Shown one piece after another: positions 18,241 through 27,401 of a stretch of DNA of 64,000 nt. Below the pieces are notes generated by a model. It made no database searches and was not told the DNA's origin. It saw nothing but the letters and a program-made list of their open reading frames with translations. Source of the DNA: Candidatus Aminicenantota bacterium (GTDB taxonomy: Bacteria; Acidobacteriota; Aminicenantia; Aminicenantales; Saccharicenantaceae); NCBI GenBank assembly GCA_026393975.1, contig JAPKZD010000010.1:1-64000 (forward strand), read 5' to 3'. A program made the position numbers and the translations under genes. The first letter of the stretch is position 1, and each line of letters opens with the position of its first letter.

Positions 18241-18861
18241 ATGAATAATTCTAGCAAATTAATCTTCATTCATCATACTGCCGAAGTTTCGTCTCTTGCC
18301 GAAATCGGAGAGGGTACGAAAATCTGGCATCATTGCCAGGTTCGTGAAAATGCAGTCATCGGTAGCAATTGTATTTTAAGCATGGGCGTCTACATTGATG
18401 CCGGAGTTCGAATAGGTAATAACGTCAAGGTTCAAAACGGCATCTCCATTTATCATGGAGTAATTCTTGAAGATGGCGTTTTTTGCGGCCCTCATTGTGT
18501 CTTTACCAATGATAAACAGCCTCGCGCAATCAACCCGGACGGAACGCTCAAGAGTGCGGATGATTGGAGCCTTAGCAGAACTTTAGTAAAGGCCGGTGCT
18601 TCAATAGGTGCGCATGCCACAATTGTCTGTGGTGTGACTATTGGTCGGTGGGCAATGGTCGGTGCTGGGTCAGTGATAACGCATGATGTCCCTGACCATG
18701 GGATGGTTTATAGTAATCCTGCGCGCTTGCATGGTTTTGTTTGTGCCTGCGGTGAGAAACTTATGGCAGGCCAAGAACAAAACAATATAATGCACGCTAG
18801 CTGCCCGAAATGTGGAAAAACCATAGAAATTCCAATTGAAACATGGAGGCAAGCTATATGA
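18241..18861 (+). CDS. wbpD: WbpD/WlbB-like left-handed beta-helix N-acetyltransferase
   Basis: A 206-residue acyltransferase with hexapeptide repeats from HHTAEVSSLAEIGEGTKIWH to VGAGSVITHDVPDHGMVYSN. It matches UDP-2-acetamido-3-amino-2,3-dideoxy-glucuronate N-acetyltransferase, which acetylates the 3-amine in the UDP-GlcNAc3NAcA/ManNAc3NAcA pathway. The C-terminal tail has CACG...CPKCGK, a four-cysteine zinc-ribbon-like extension (~162-190) also seen in many WbpD homologues. TATGGAGGA upstream is a good ribosome site. The 105-base gap before it holds no gene. Its stop overlaps the aminotransferase start (ATGA), and wbpE and wbpB follow, which supports the pathway assignment. Confidence 0.85.
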   Translation: MNNSSKLIFIHHTAEVSSLAEIGEGTKIWHHCQVRENAVIGSNCILSMGVYIDAGVRIGNNVKVQNGISIYHGVILEDGVFCGPHCVFTNDKQPRAINPDGTLKSADDWSLSRTLVKAGASIGAHATIVCGVTIGRWAMVGAGSVITHDVPDHGMVYSNPARLHGFVCACGEKLMAGQEQNNIMHASCPKCGKTIEIPIETWRQAI

Positions 18862-19937
18862 TTCCCATTGCCAAGCCCCAAATTGGTGAAGAAGAGAAAA
18901 AGGCTGTTTTAGAGGTTCTTGATTCTGGTACTATCGCACAGGGCCCCTGTGTTAAGGCCTTCGAAGAAAAATTTGCAAGGATGTGTGGGGTCAAATATGC
19001 TATTGCCACAACCAGCGGTACCACAGCACTTCATGTCGCTCTTTTAGCCCATGGCATAGGTCCTGGCGATGAGGTGATTACTTCGCCATTTACTTTCATC
19101 GCTTCAGCCAACAGCGTCCTCTACACAGGAGCCAAGCCTGTTTTTGTAGATATTGATCCCTACACTTTCAATATAGATGCAAAAAAAATTGAAGCAGCAA
19201 TTACAGAGCATACGATGGCTATTATGCCCGTTCACTTATTTGGGTTGCCCTGTGATATGGTGCCCCTTATAGAATTAGCTGAGAAATATAATCTTGTCAT
19301 TATCGAAGATGCATGCCAAGCTCATGGAGCCGAATATAAAGACAAGCGCGTCGGCTCTTTCGGTACTGGAGCCTTCTCGTTTTATCCAACCAAAAACATC
19401 ACTTCGGGCGAAGGTGGCATGATCACCACTAATGCTCCAATCATTGACGAGAAGTGCCGCGTCATCCGCCAGCATGGGATGCGCAAGCGTTATTATCACG
19501 ACGAACTGGGCTACAACTTCCGCATGACCGATATTCAAGCTGCCATTGGAATAGAACAATTGAAGAAGCTTGAGCGCTTCAATGAGATTCGCCAGGCGAA
19601 TGCCAAATTCTTGAGCACCCACCTCAAGGGTGTGGTCGTTCCGATGGTGCCTGAGGGCTGCAAACACGTGTATAACCTGTACACAGTGCGCGTCCCTAGC
19701 GGCAAGCGGGATGCCCTCCGCATCTACTTGCAGGAACGAGGCGTCGGTTCGGAAGTCTACTATCCGGTCCCGATCCATCGGCAGACATTCTACATGAAGG
19801 ACCTTGGCTATAAACAAAGTTTCTATGAGACCGAACGGGCGGCACAGGAACTGCTTTCGTTGCCTGTCCACCCGGCTTTGAGTTCGGCCGATCTTGAGGC
19901 CATAGTCGCGACCATTAACGAGTTCATGGCGGGCTAA
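18858..19937 (+). CDS. wbpE: WbpE-like UDP-sugar 3-aminotransferase (DegT family)
   Basis: A 359-residue PLP enzyme with TTSGTTALHVALLAHGIG (~51-68), EDACQAHGAEY (~147-157) and Schiff-base Lys179 in FYPTKNITSGEGG. It should transfer an amino group to the 3-keto intermediate made by the WbpB-like dehydrogenase, yielding the substrate of WbpD. The ATG at 18858 is preferred over 18843 because GGAGG (18845-18849) is well spaced and gives an ATGA overlap. The 3' half is noticeably more GC-rich than the 5' half, again hinting at a mosaic. Confidence 0.86.
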   Translation: MIPIAKPQIGEEEKKAVLEVLDSGTIAQGPCVKAFEEKFARMCGVKYAIATTSGTTALHVALLAHGIGPGDEVITSPFTFIASANSVLYTGAKPVFVDIDPYTFNIDAKKIEAAITEHTMAIMPVHLFGLPCDMVPLIELAEKYNLVIIEDACQAHGAEYKDKRVGSFGTGAFSFYPTKNITSGEGGMITTNAPIIDEKCRVIRQHGMRKRYYHDELGYNFRMTDIQAAIGIEQLKKLERFNEIRQANAKFLSTHLKGVVVPMVPEGCKHVYNLYTVRVPSGKRDALRIYLQERGVGSEVYYPVPIHRQTFYMKDLGYKQSFYETERAAQELLSLPVHPALSSADLEAIVATINEFMAG

Positions 19938-19966
19938 TTTAAGTGATTTCCAAAGGATATAAGCAG

Positions 19967-20977
19967 ATGATGTTAAAAGCTGCTGTTATCGGTGTAGGTT
20001 CCATGGGACAACACCATGCTCGAATTTATGCGGAATTGCCGGGCGTTGAATTGGTTGGCATTGCCGATACTGACGCGGCAATGTGTGAAAGGCTCGCTCA
20101 TCGGTATCGGCTGCGGAGTTTTGCTGACTATCACGAATTGCTAGAAGAAACTCGACCAGATGCGGTATCGATTGCAGTGCCGACCAGCTTGCATTATAAA
20201 GTAGCGCTGGCAGCGATTGAGCGGGGCGTACACGTATTAATTGAGAAGCCCATCGCTAGAACGGTAGATGAGGCGGAGAGACTCATTATCGCTGCTGAGC
20301 AGGCGCGTGTACGGTTAGCAGTTGGCCACGTTGAGCGATTCAACCCAGTCGTAATAGAACTTAAGCGACGACTCGCGCAAGGTGAATTGGGCCGAATTCT
20401 TAATTTTCGCGCTTATCGGTTAGGACCTCTCCCAATGCAGATCGGAGATGTTGGAGTAGTCATTGACCTAGCTACCCATGATTTGGATTTGATGCGTTAC
20501 TTGACTGGAAGTGAGATCACCCGTTTGTATGCCGAGGTGCAACACGTTTTGCATCTGTCCCTTGAAGACATGTTGACCGGTGTGCTGAAGTTTGCTAATG
20601 GCGCGACCGGTACTTTGGAGCTCAGTTGGTTGACGCCAACCAAGATTCGCGAATTGTACCTAACAGGTGAGCGTGGAATGTTTTTAGCTAGCCTTCTGTC
20701 CCAAGATCTTTTTTTCTTCGAAAATGGTCAATTTACTGATGAAGGCTGGCCCAATTTGCAGATTCTGCGTGGTGTAGGAGAGGGAAGCATGGTCCGCTTT
20801 CGAATTCAGAAGCAAGAGCCATTGCGGAAAGAACTCGAGGATTTTGTAGAAGCGGTGCGTCAGACACGTTCGCCAACCGTGAAGGGAGAAGATGGATTGA
20901 TAGCGCTGAAACTTGCAGAAGATTTGATTCGCTCCAGTCGGGAGCATCGAGTGTTGATATACGGCGAGGAGTCCTGA
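19967..20977 (+). CDS. wbpB: WbpB-like Gfo/Idh/MocA nucleotide-sugar 3-dehydrogenase
   Basis: A 336-residue NAD-dependent oxidoreductase with KAAVIGVGSMGQHHARIY at the start, VLIEKPIARTVDEAE (EKP motif, ~87-101) and VGHVERFNPVV (~113-123). In the Pseudomonas/Bordetella pathway this step oxidises UDP-GlcNAcA at C3 before WbpE acts. The adjacency wbpD-wbpE-wbpB-2-epimerase supports the call. A GTG at 19943 gives eight more residues, but CAAAGGAT sits 8-9 bases before ATG 19967 and the Rossmann strand begins right after it. No wbpA (UDP-GlcNAc 6-dehydrogenase) is in the window. Confidence 0.82.
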   Translation: MMLKAAVIGVGSMGQHHARIYAELPGVELVGIADTDAAMCERLAHRYRLRSFADYHELLEETRPDAVSIAVPTSLHYKVALAAIERGVHVLIEKPIARTVDEAERLIIAAEQARVRLAVGHVERFNPVVIELKRRLAQGELGRILNFRAYRLGPLPMQIGDVGVVIDLATHDLDLMRYLTGSEITRLYAEVQHVLHLSLEDMLTGVLKFANGATGTLELSWLTPTKIRELYLTGERGMFLASLLSQDLFFFENGQFTDEGWPNLQILRGVGEGSMVRFRIQKQEPLRKELEDFVEAVRQTRSPTVKGEDGLIALKLAEDLIRSSREHRVLIYGEES

Positions 20978-20983
20978 ACAACC

Positions 20984-21442
20984 ATGAAGATTGTGTCTCT
21001 TGTTGGTACACGGCTCGAGTTCATACAAGCTTGGCCGGTCAGCCGGGCCTTACGACAGCGCTACACCGAGGTGCTAATCCACACTGGGCAACACTATGAC
21101 TATGAGATGTCCAATGTCTTTTTTGATGAGCTTGAGTTGCCCGAACCAAATTACTCTCTAGGTGTGGGATCCGGATCAAGTGCTGTACAGACCGCGCAGA
21201 TTCTTTTGCATATCGAAAAGGTTCTGATACATGAACAGCCGAATTACGTGATTGTGCGGGGCGATACGAACTCGACACTAGCCGGTGCGTTAGCGGCAGC
21301 CCAATTGAGAATTCCCATTGTCCACATTGAAGCTGGTATGCGAAATATTAGCCGCACAATGCCCGAGGAGGTCAACCGTATCATCGTTGAAAATACTTCC
21401 GGAAGCGCCTCCAAAAGATGCTTACGCCCTTGGCGGACTTGA
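20984..21442 (+). pseudogene. UDP-sugar 2-epimerase (WbpI/WecB family), cut after 137 residues
   Basis: The N-terminal third of a 2-epimerase is present: VSLVGTRLEFIQAWPVSRAL, HTGQHYDYEMS, VRGDTNSTLAGALAA and HIEAGMRN, ending TMPEEVNRIIVE. At ~21395 it runs into the reverse-strand IS3 OrfA scrap and stops at 21440-21442. The two-thirds holding the catalytic His and DSGG motifs are gone. By order this would be WbpI, the 2-epimerase turning UDP-GlcNAc3NAcA into UDP-ManNAc3NAcA. Another 2-epimerase in the window, such as 3954, might compensate, which is speculation. Note GTRLEF where GTRPEF is usual. Confidence 0.85.
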
Positions 21443-21525
21443 TTTGGGTGAACGCGATTCCCCGAAGCGATCTGGGCGATCGTCTTCTCTGTCTTGAGTG
21501 CTTCCAGAGCCACTTTTCCTTGCAG
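21393..21525 (-). pseudogene. IS3-family OrfA remnant (minus strand)
   Basis: Read on the reverse strand the sequence gives GKVALEALKTEKTIAQIA then VHPNQVRQGRKHLLEALPEV, the OrfA start region of IS3-type elements. It abuts the break in the 2-epimerase gene, so insertion or a later deletion from the element removed the gene's 3' part. The remaining 21526-21688 holds no recognisable gene. It lies opposite in orientation to the OrfA scrap at 14593. Confidence 0.8.
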
Positions 21526-21688
21526 GCCGCGTCCTAGGTCTTCCTCATACTCGAATGCATACCATACCTCCTTTTGAAAAATGGCGGGACCAGAATCCAG
21601 TAATGCCGCCTGCCCAGTTTTTTGGGAGTAGCGCAGGCCTGCCATGCTCTCATTAGCCAATTACGGAAATTTCTCTAGTTTTCCTTAA

Positions 21689-22921
21689 ATGCAAAAACAG
21701 CCCAGGATCAGTGTCCTGATCTTGAGCTCTATGTTTCCCAGACCGCAAAATCCGGTATATGGTATCTTTGTCCAAGAGCAACTTGAAAAGCTGTGCTCTC
21801 TGTGCGACATCAGGGCGGTCATTTCGCCTGTTCCCTATGTGCCGCCTCTTCGTGTCTTCGGACGGCGCTACGTATTTTCTCAGATACCCAAGCAACAATC
21901 ATGGCTCAACAGGGTTGTTTATCATCCACGCTACCCTGCAATCCCCAAGATCTTTCGATGGTTAGATGGTTATTCTTACTTTATTCGGATTGTATCGCTA
22001 GTCCGCTCTCTTCAGAAAGTAAGAGATTTTGACATTTTGCATGCACATCAGGCCTTTCCTGATGGTTACGCCGCAATTCTTTTGGGCAAGCTATTCAATA
22101 AACCTGTTGTCACTACCGTCCATGGTGACGACATTAATATGCTGTGCCAGCGGCGAGTGCTCCGGCCGATGATAGCTTTTGGATTGACCCGGGCTAAGAA
22201 AGTGATCGCGGTAAGCCAGGCATTAAGACAGAAAGTCATAGATCTTGGTGTTAAGCCGGATAGAATTATTTGCATTCCAAATGCGGCTAATCACTCTATA
22301 TTTTATTTGGCAGATAAAGGAACGGCACGCGAATCGCAATGCATTCCCGTACATAGGGCAGTTGTTCTGTTTGTTGGAAACTTGGTTTTTGAGAAAGGAG
22401 TCCAGCATCTTCTAAAGGCCGTCGAGCTTCTTCAGAAAGGCGGCCGGGATGTGTTACTGATTGTCGTAGGGGATGGAACATACCGCCCTCAACTCGAAGG
22501 TCAAACGCATGACTATGGAGTGCAGGACTCGGTGCAGTTTGTAGGTTGGAAGGAACGCAAGGATGTCGCTCGTCTTATGGCAGCATGTGATGTTCTGTGT
22601 TTGCCAAGCTACAGAGAGGGGTTGCCGCTTGTAGTCACTGAGGCATTTGCGTGCGGAAGACCAGTGGTCGCGACAAACGTTGGTGGAACACCAGAAATTG
22701 TTGGGCCGGAAAGGGGATTTATGGTTCCACCAGGTGACTCAGTGTCTCTTGCGGACGCATTAGCACGAGCTCTGGATCGGACATGGAATAGCAAGGCAAT
22801 TCATAACTGGGCAGAGCAACATACGCTAGGACACGAAGCCCAAGAGATTGCGAATTTATATGAGAGCGTGTGGCGAGAGATATCGGCGGGGCGTTTAACA
22901 AGGGACAGAATAGATGGCTAG
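21689..22921 (+). CDS. Glycosyltransferase family 4
   Basis: A 410-residue GT4 enzyme. N-terminal domain: LILSSMFPRPQNPVYGIFVQ; acceptor side: HAHQAFPDGYAAILLG and VTTVHGDDINM. C-terminal domain: VGNLVFEKGVQHLLKAVELL, VGDGTYRPQLEGQ, and the E-x7-E motif in REGLPLVVTEAFACGRPVVA (~307-326). It resembles transferases of EPS clusters that add mannose, glucose or galactose; donor unknown. Its stop overlaps the polymerase start by eight bases, so the two are coupled. Confidence 0.84.
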   Translation: MQKQPRISVLILSSMFPRPQNPVYGIFVQEQLEKLCSLCDIRAVISPVPYVPPLRVFGRRYVFSQIPKQQSWLNRVVYHPRYPAIPKIFRWLDGYSYFIRIVSLVRSLQKVRDFDILHAHQAFPDGYAAILLGKLFNKPVVTTVHGDDINMLCQRRVLRPMIAFGLTRAKKVIAVSQALRQKVIDLGVKPDRIICIPNAANHSIFYLADKGTARESQCIPVHRAVVLFVGNLVFEKGVQHLLKAVELLQKGGRDVLLIVVGDGTYRPQLEGQTHDYGVQDSVQFVGWKERKDVARLMAACDVLCLPSYREGLPLVVTEAFACGRPVVATNVGGTPEIVGPERGFMVPPGDSVSLADALARALDRTWNSKAIHNWAEQHTLGHEAQEIANLYESVWREISAGRLTRDRIDG

Positions 22922-24383
22922 TAACAGATCCATAGACTTAGATCGAAGACAGTTCGTGGGGCTTTTTAGCGTTACCCTTACTATTGGTCTGCTAGTAGGA
23001 GTGATTGTCAGCATGGGCTCTGATCTAGTAAAGGTAGCCGTTGCGATATGCGCCGGTATATTATTCTTTATTCTCGCTTTTTTAAAGCCTAAAGGAGTGC
23101 TGTTGATCATTGGCTTTATTATCCCATTAGAGAAGTTCGGAGCTCTTGGAGTTGGGCCTATTGAGTACATTACGGTTGCCAAAGCACTTGGTCTATTATT
23201 GTTTACTAGTGTCGTGGTTCGAAGTCTTGTCCGCCGCAGACCGATCATCACCAAAATGAACTCGCTCGATTGCTTAGTAATCATCTACATTATAGGCGCT
23301 GTGATTCCCTCGCTTTTCAGGTTGTTTCTGAACGATTCATACACAACGAACATATTAGTTCTCACAGTGGCAATATCTTATATATCCCTTCTAGCGTTTT
23401 ATCTGGTTGTTAGATCGCTATGCGACGCTCAGCTTTTGGATAAGCTGTGGCGCGCGGTGTTATTTGGTTTTTTGTTGTCGACAGCAATTTCACTGACGCC
23501 TCTTGGCATGGAGGTAATTAACGGGGTAGCGTTCAGGGCGTCAGGTGGATTCCTAGAAGAAAACAATGCGGGTCTGAACGGTCTGATTGCGTTGGCGATT
23601 GCGATCTGGCTAGCATTCACCAGCAGGAGTAAGAAAGGACAACTGTTTGGTATTCTTTCAGTGGGAGCGAGTCTGATGCTGGTTGTCCGATCTTTCTCCC
23701 GAGGAGCGGCTGTTGGCTTGGCGGTATTGCTCATTCTGTTCCCAGTTATTCTCTGGAAAGAACACAAGCGCCTTGCTTTGTCTAAGAAAAGAATATACTG
23801 GAGGGCAATCCTACTCATATCGTTGTCTGTTTTGATTGTGCTCGGTAGTATGCTGATTACCGACATGTCTCCATACCGCTATTGGGAGCGACTTGCCACT
23901 ATTGCCAACGTGAATAAGGATGCTTCCATTGACTCAAGATTGGCAGCGTGGAAAATCGGCTTGCAGCTGTTTCAGCAATCGCCTGTGTTTGGTACGGGCA
24001 TAGGTAGTATTCCTGTATTCAGCGTTGATATGCTGCCCTCTCGCCTGGTCAATCTTGGAGTAATCGCAATCGGATCTCATAATACTTATATATCTATCCT
24101 GGCTGAGAGCGGTCTTGTTGGGTTTCTACCGTTCGTTGCGATGTTGGTCCTATGTTTCAAGGCTTTTCTTTCATCGGGCGGAAGTCCCAGATCGATAAAA
24201 AGGGCCCTATTTGTTGGGCTCGGAGCTTTCTTGGTCGGAGCGGTGTTTTTGGATTCTCGCACAGAAAAGCTGTTCTATTTGCTAATTGCTTCGGCAGGCG
24301 TGATCGTCAGTTTTGCTGACAAAGCGTTGTCCGACAGAAATATTGGATTTAAAAAATTAAAAATAGTCAGAAACTCTCGATGA
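22914..24383 (+). CDS. wzy: O-antigen polymerase/ligase-like membrane protein (Wzy candidate)
   Basis: A 489-residue integral membrane protein with roughly 11-12 helices. The Wzy_C/O-antigen ligase signature is seen in SRGAAVGLAVLLIL (~262-275), FGTGIGSIPV (~360-369) and GSHNTYISILAESGLVGFLP (~387-406), where the periplasmic His-Asn pair is diagnostic of the family. In a Wzx/Wzy locus this would polymerise repeat units on undecaprenyl diphosphate at the periplasmic face. A second protein of the same fold lies at 46414, so one may polymerise and the other ligate or act on a different chain. Confidence 0.8.
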   Translation: MASNRSIDLDRRQFVGLFSVTLTIGLLVGVIVSMGSDLVKVAVAICAGILFFILAFLKPKGVLLIIGFIIPLEKFGALGVGPIEYITVAKALGLLLFTSVVVRSLVRRRPIITKMNSLDCLVIIYIIGAVIPSLFRLFLNDSYTTNILVLTVAISYISLLAFYLVVRSLCDAQLLDKLWRAVLFGFLLSTAISLTPLGMEVINGVAFRASGGFLEENNAGLNGLIALAIAIWLAFTSRSKKGQLFGILSVGASLMLVVRSFSRGAAVGLAVLLILFPVILWKEHKRLALSKKRIYWRAILLISLSVLIVLGSMLITDMSPYRYWERLATIANVNKDASIDSRLAAWKIGLQLFQQSPVFGTGIGSIPVFSVDMLPSRLVNLGVIAIGSHNTYISILAESGLVGFLPFVAMLVLCFKAFLSSGGSPRSIKRALFVGLGAFLVGAVFLDSRTEKLFYLLIASAGVIVSFADKALSDRNIGFKKLKIVRNSR

Positions 24384-24416
24384 TTAATAACTCATGTAGC
24401 AGGCAAAGCGATTAAG

Positions 24417-25610
24417 ATGCTTAAACCGGGAAATTGTGTATTCGATGTGGTGTTCTTGTCATCTGTGGACTGGGATTTTCATTGGACTCGGATGCATCAA
24501 CTGGCCTCGCGTTTAGCTCTCAGTCGGACAGTGATCTACATGGAGCCTTTCGGCTTGCGCTGCATACGCCTTTCAGATTTGCCTAGGTTGGTTCGAAGGG
24601 TAACGCGGTGGTTCGGCAAGGGCGATACAACGAGATTACGACATGAGCCTGTTTCGCCAAGTCTGCATGTACACAACGCTTGGTATATTCCTTTTCCGCA
24701 AGTTAATTGGGTATGCCAGGTCAACAAGGTGCTTGCTGTCTGGCAAATTAGGAAATTACTTAAGCGCTACAACCTAAAGCAGCCAGTGTTGTTCGTCAGT
24801 GCTCCGTCTAGTGCAGCCGTTGCTTTAGCCGACTGCAACGATTATTCGCTGGTAGTATTCGACTACGTCGACGAATATGCGCGATTAGTACCTGGAAATG
24901 CACAGCGGATCACAGTCGACGAAACAGCGCTGTTGACCAAGTCTGATTTAGTGATTGCAGTATCCAGAGGCTTGTACAATCGTCTCAACCAGGCTAACCG
25001 CCATACATTTCTCGTGCCAAACGCATGCGAGCCTGAACATTTTCGTAGGGCGATCAATGTCGGTCTGCAACTACCTGAAGACTTGTCGAGTATCCAACGC
25101 CCGATAATTGGCTATGTCGGGGGAATCGCTGATTGGTTTGACGATGATTTGGTGCGATTTATTGCGTTCCAACACCCGGATTGGTCAATTGTTCTGATCG
25201 GCCCATGCTATCTATCCCCGCCGAGATCAGTCCAGCCTGGCAATGTATACTACCTTGGCCGCAAATCATACTCACAACTTCCAGATTACATCAAGAGCTT
25301 CGATGCATGTCTCATTCCATTCCGCACGGAAGGGATTGGTGCAACTGTGTTGCCAGTCAAGATGTTTGAGTATTTGGCTGCCGGAAAACCTATAGTATCT
25401 ACAAATCTGCCTGAGGTTAGACCATATGGTGATGTGGTATGCGTGGCTGCCACGCACGTGGACTTTGTGCGGAGAATTGAGCATGCGCTTTTGACGCAAG
25501 ATGATCAAGAAAAGATATCCAAAAGATTGGCTGTTGCGGAACTGAATAGCTGGAATGCGCGTGTCAATACCATAAAGGAACTTATTTGTGAAAGCCTCGA
25601 CAATAAATGA
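24417..25610 (+). CDS. Glycosyltransferase (GT4-like)
   Basis: A 397-residue GT-B protein beginning VVFLSSVDWDFHWTRMHQLA, the opening of a group of EPS transferases, with VFDYVDEYARL (~150-160), IIGYVGGIADWFDDDLVRF (~228-246) and the donor-site segment VKMFEYLAAGKPIVSTNLP (~315-333). Its linkage is unknown. It follows the polymerase by 33 bases and is followed by an 89-base gap without features beyond the ribosome site of the next gene. Confidence 0.78.
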   Translation: MLKPGNCVFDVVFLSSVDWDFHWTRMHQLASRLALSRTVIYMEPFGLRCIRLSDLPRLVRRVTRWFGKGDTTRLRHEPVSPSLHVHNAWYIPFPQVNWVCQVNKVLAVWQIRKLLKRYNLKQPVLFVSAPSSAAVALADCNDYSLVVFDYVDEYARLVPGNAQRITVDETALLTKSDLVIAVSRGLYNRLNQANRHTFLVPNACEPEHFRRAINVGLQLPEDLSSIQRPIIGYVGGIADWFDDDLVRFIAFQHPDWSIVLIGPCYLSPPRSVQPGNVYYLGRKSYSQLPDYIKSFDACLIPFRTEGIGATVLPVKMFEYLAAGKPIVSTNLPEVRPYGDVVCVAATHVDFVRRIEHALLTQDDQEKISKRLAVAELNSWNARVNTIKELICESLDNK

Positions 25611-25699
25611 GTCCACCATATGGGTTCAGCTAATCCAACTACATCGATCAGGGGGAAAGCAGAATATTAGCTGGTAGCCGTACTAGCGGAGGAAGCCTC

Positions 25700-27217
25700 G
25701 TGACAATACGTCATATCAAGCTTGGCCAAAGCCATTTTTATTCGAGCAATACGGTTGCCTATTTGCTGACAGCGATTGTCCTCCTAGCAGGGATACTTTG
25801 GACATATAACCTAGGCTCTTACAGTCTCTGGGGCGACGAGATGTTGAGCATTCTTCATGCGCGATCGTTAACAAGCGTATCATCGATCCTCTCTATGCAA
25901 TTCTTCAATGCCCATCCGCCTTTGTATTTTATACTCTTGCGCGCATGGTTATTTTTAGGTGGTGAAAGTGAAAGCTGGACTCGGCTCCTTTCAGTGTTGT
26001 TTGCACTCTTGACCATCCCATTTGTGTATAAACTGGGAAGACTACTGTTTAGCTCCTCAACGGGAGTAATAGCTTCGTTGTTGTACTCGATAATGCCTCT
26101 GATGTTAATTTACAACCGCGAAGTGCGTATGTACTCGTTGCTCGTGATGCTTTCTTGCCTGTCGCTTTTGTTCCTATTGAGATGTCTTGAAGAAGATCGT
26201 ACAGCAGACTGGATTTTATTCTCTTTATTCACTTTCATGACCCTGATTACACACTACCATGGATTTCTCATATTACTGGCACAGGGGATATTTTTCCTTT
26301 TACGCTTAGCCAGAGTGCATAATCGCTCGCGTTTCATCTTTAAATTCATGCTGGCATCTTTCGTAGCAATCCTTCTATTCATACCCTTCATTCCTGCTTT
26401 ACGGGAAGCGCTTGGTACCACTGGCGAAATGTGGCGATCTGGCGCCAAATCAATTCTCGTTTCTAGAGGCTATCTGATCTTTTCGCTTACACTTGGGCAG
26501 ACGATCATGCCGTGGAATCCTATTGCCCTGATTGGTGGTTTGGGAATTGCGGCCCTATTCGTAAACGGCATCTGGAACAATCGATCAAATCACAATTTCC
26601 TATTATTGTTAGTATCATATGGGTTTGTTGTGTTTGTGGTTGGCCCCGCAATTTCTCACGACATGCCCCGCTACTACCTTTTCATGATACCGCTCATTTG
26701 TATTGGCATAGCTATTGGGATCACGAGCATGAAATCTCGAATCATGTCTCTGGTATTCACCACAATGCTGTTGTTTAGCTGGGTTGTTTCGGGAATCAAC
26801 TACTACACTGGCCATGATTTTCACGTTATGGCCACAGTGGATCCATGGCGCGAGGTAGCCAAGTTTTTACAAGAACATATTGGAGATGATCCAACTAGCA
26901 AGATTATTGTGAATTCTAGCCCCTCGCTCACGAATTATTATCTCCCAAGATATGGCTTACAGAATCGGCTCTTAACAGATACTGCCTCATTTGGCACTGT
27001 AGACATCTGTAAAGCAGATACCCTCTGGCTCGTTGTCGGTAACCCAGTTAATACCATATCTGGCAAGCAACTGCGCCAGGACATTATGAATCAATGTGGC
27101 TTTACCGTAGTCGACACTAACCGGTTTCTTCGTGATCCGAAATACATGAAAAAGAAAAAGTTTTTCAACAAAGAATTCGCAGAATTCCGTGTTGAGATAT
27201 TTAAATTACACAGATGA
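25700..27217 (+). CDS. GT39/PMT-like membrane glycosyltransferase (ArnT-type)
   Basis: A 505-residue polytopic protein of the GT-C fold using a polyprenyl-phosphate sugar donor. The catalytic acidic pair is D46-E47 in YSLWGDEMLSILHAR; NAHPPLYFILLRAW (~75-88) and NREVRMYSLL (~137-146) are further family marks. About ten hydrophobic helices cover residues 18-370, and a soluble periplasmic tail follows. It would add a sugar on the periplasmic side, possibly using the product of the GT2 at 27402, a polyprenyl-phosphate mannosyltransferase-like protein that comes next. GTG 25700 is supported by GCGGAGGAAG upstream. Confidence 0.8.
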   Translation: MTIRHIKLGQSHFYSSNTVAYLLTAIVLLAGILWTYNLGSYSLWGDEMLSILHARSLTSVSSILSMQFFNAHPPLYFILLRAWLFLGGESESWTRLLSVLFALLTIPFVYKLGRLLFSSSTGVIASLLYSIMPLMLIYNREVRMYSLLVMLSCLSLLFLLRCLEEDRTADWILFSLFTFMTLITHYHGFLILLAQGIFFLLRLARVHNRSRFIFKFMLASFVAILLFIPFIPALREALGTTGEMWRSGAKSILVSRGYLIFSLTLGQTIMPWNPIALIGGLGIAALFVNGIWNNRSNHNFLLLLVSYGFVVFVVGPAISHDMPRYYLFMIPLICIGIAIGITSMKSRIMSLVFTTMLLFSWVVSGINYYTGHDFHVMATVDPWREVAKFLQEHIGDDPTSKIIVNSSPSLTNYYLPRYGLQNRLLTDTASFGTVDICKADTLWLVVGNPVNTISGKQLRQDIMNQCGFTVVDTNRFLRDPKYMKKKKFFNKEFAEFRVEIFKLHR

Positions 27218-27401
27218 AGATGTGTTCAATTATTAAGGAGATGGATTTCTGCCGCGCTTGGCCGAGACCGGATTTGGATTTTTCGATTCTTGCGTCGGTA
27301 ATGCGATGCTTTGTAGCAGGCGAGTTGAAAACGCTTGTATTTGTTAACCTTCATATTCACTGCCTGCTCTTTTTATTCTGGAAACCAGAATGGAGAGTTG
27401 G

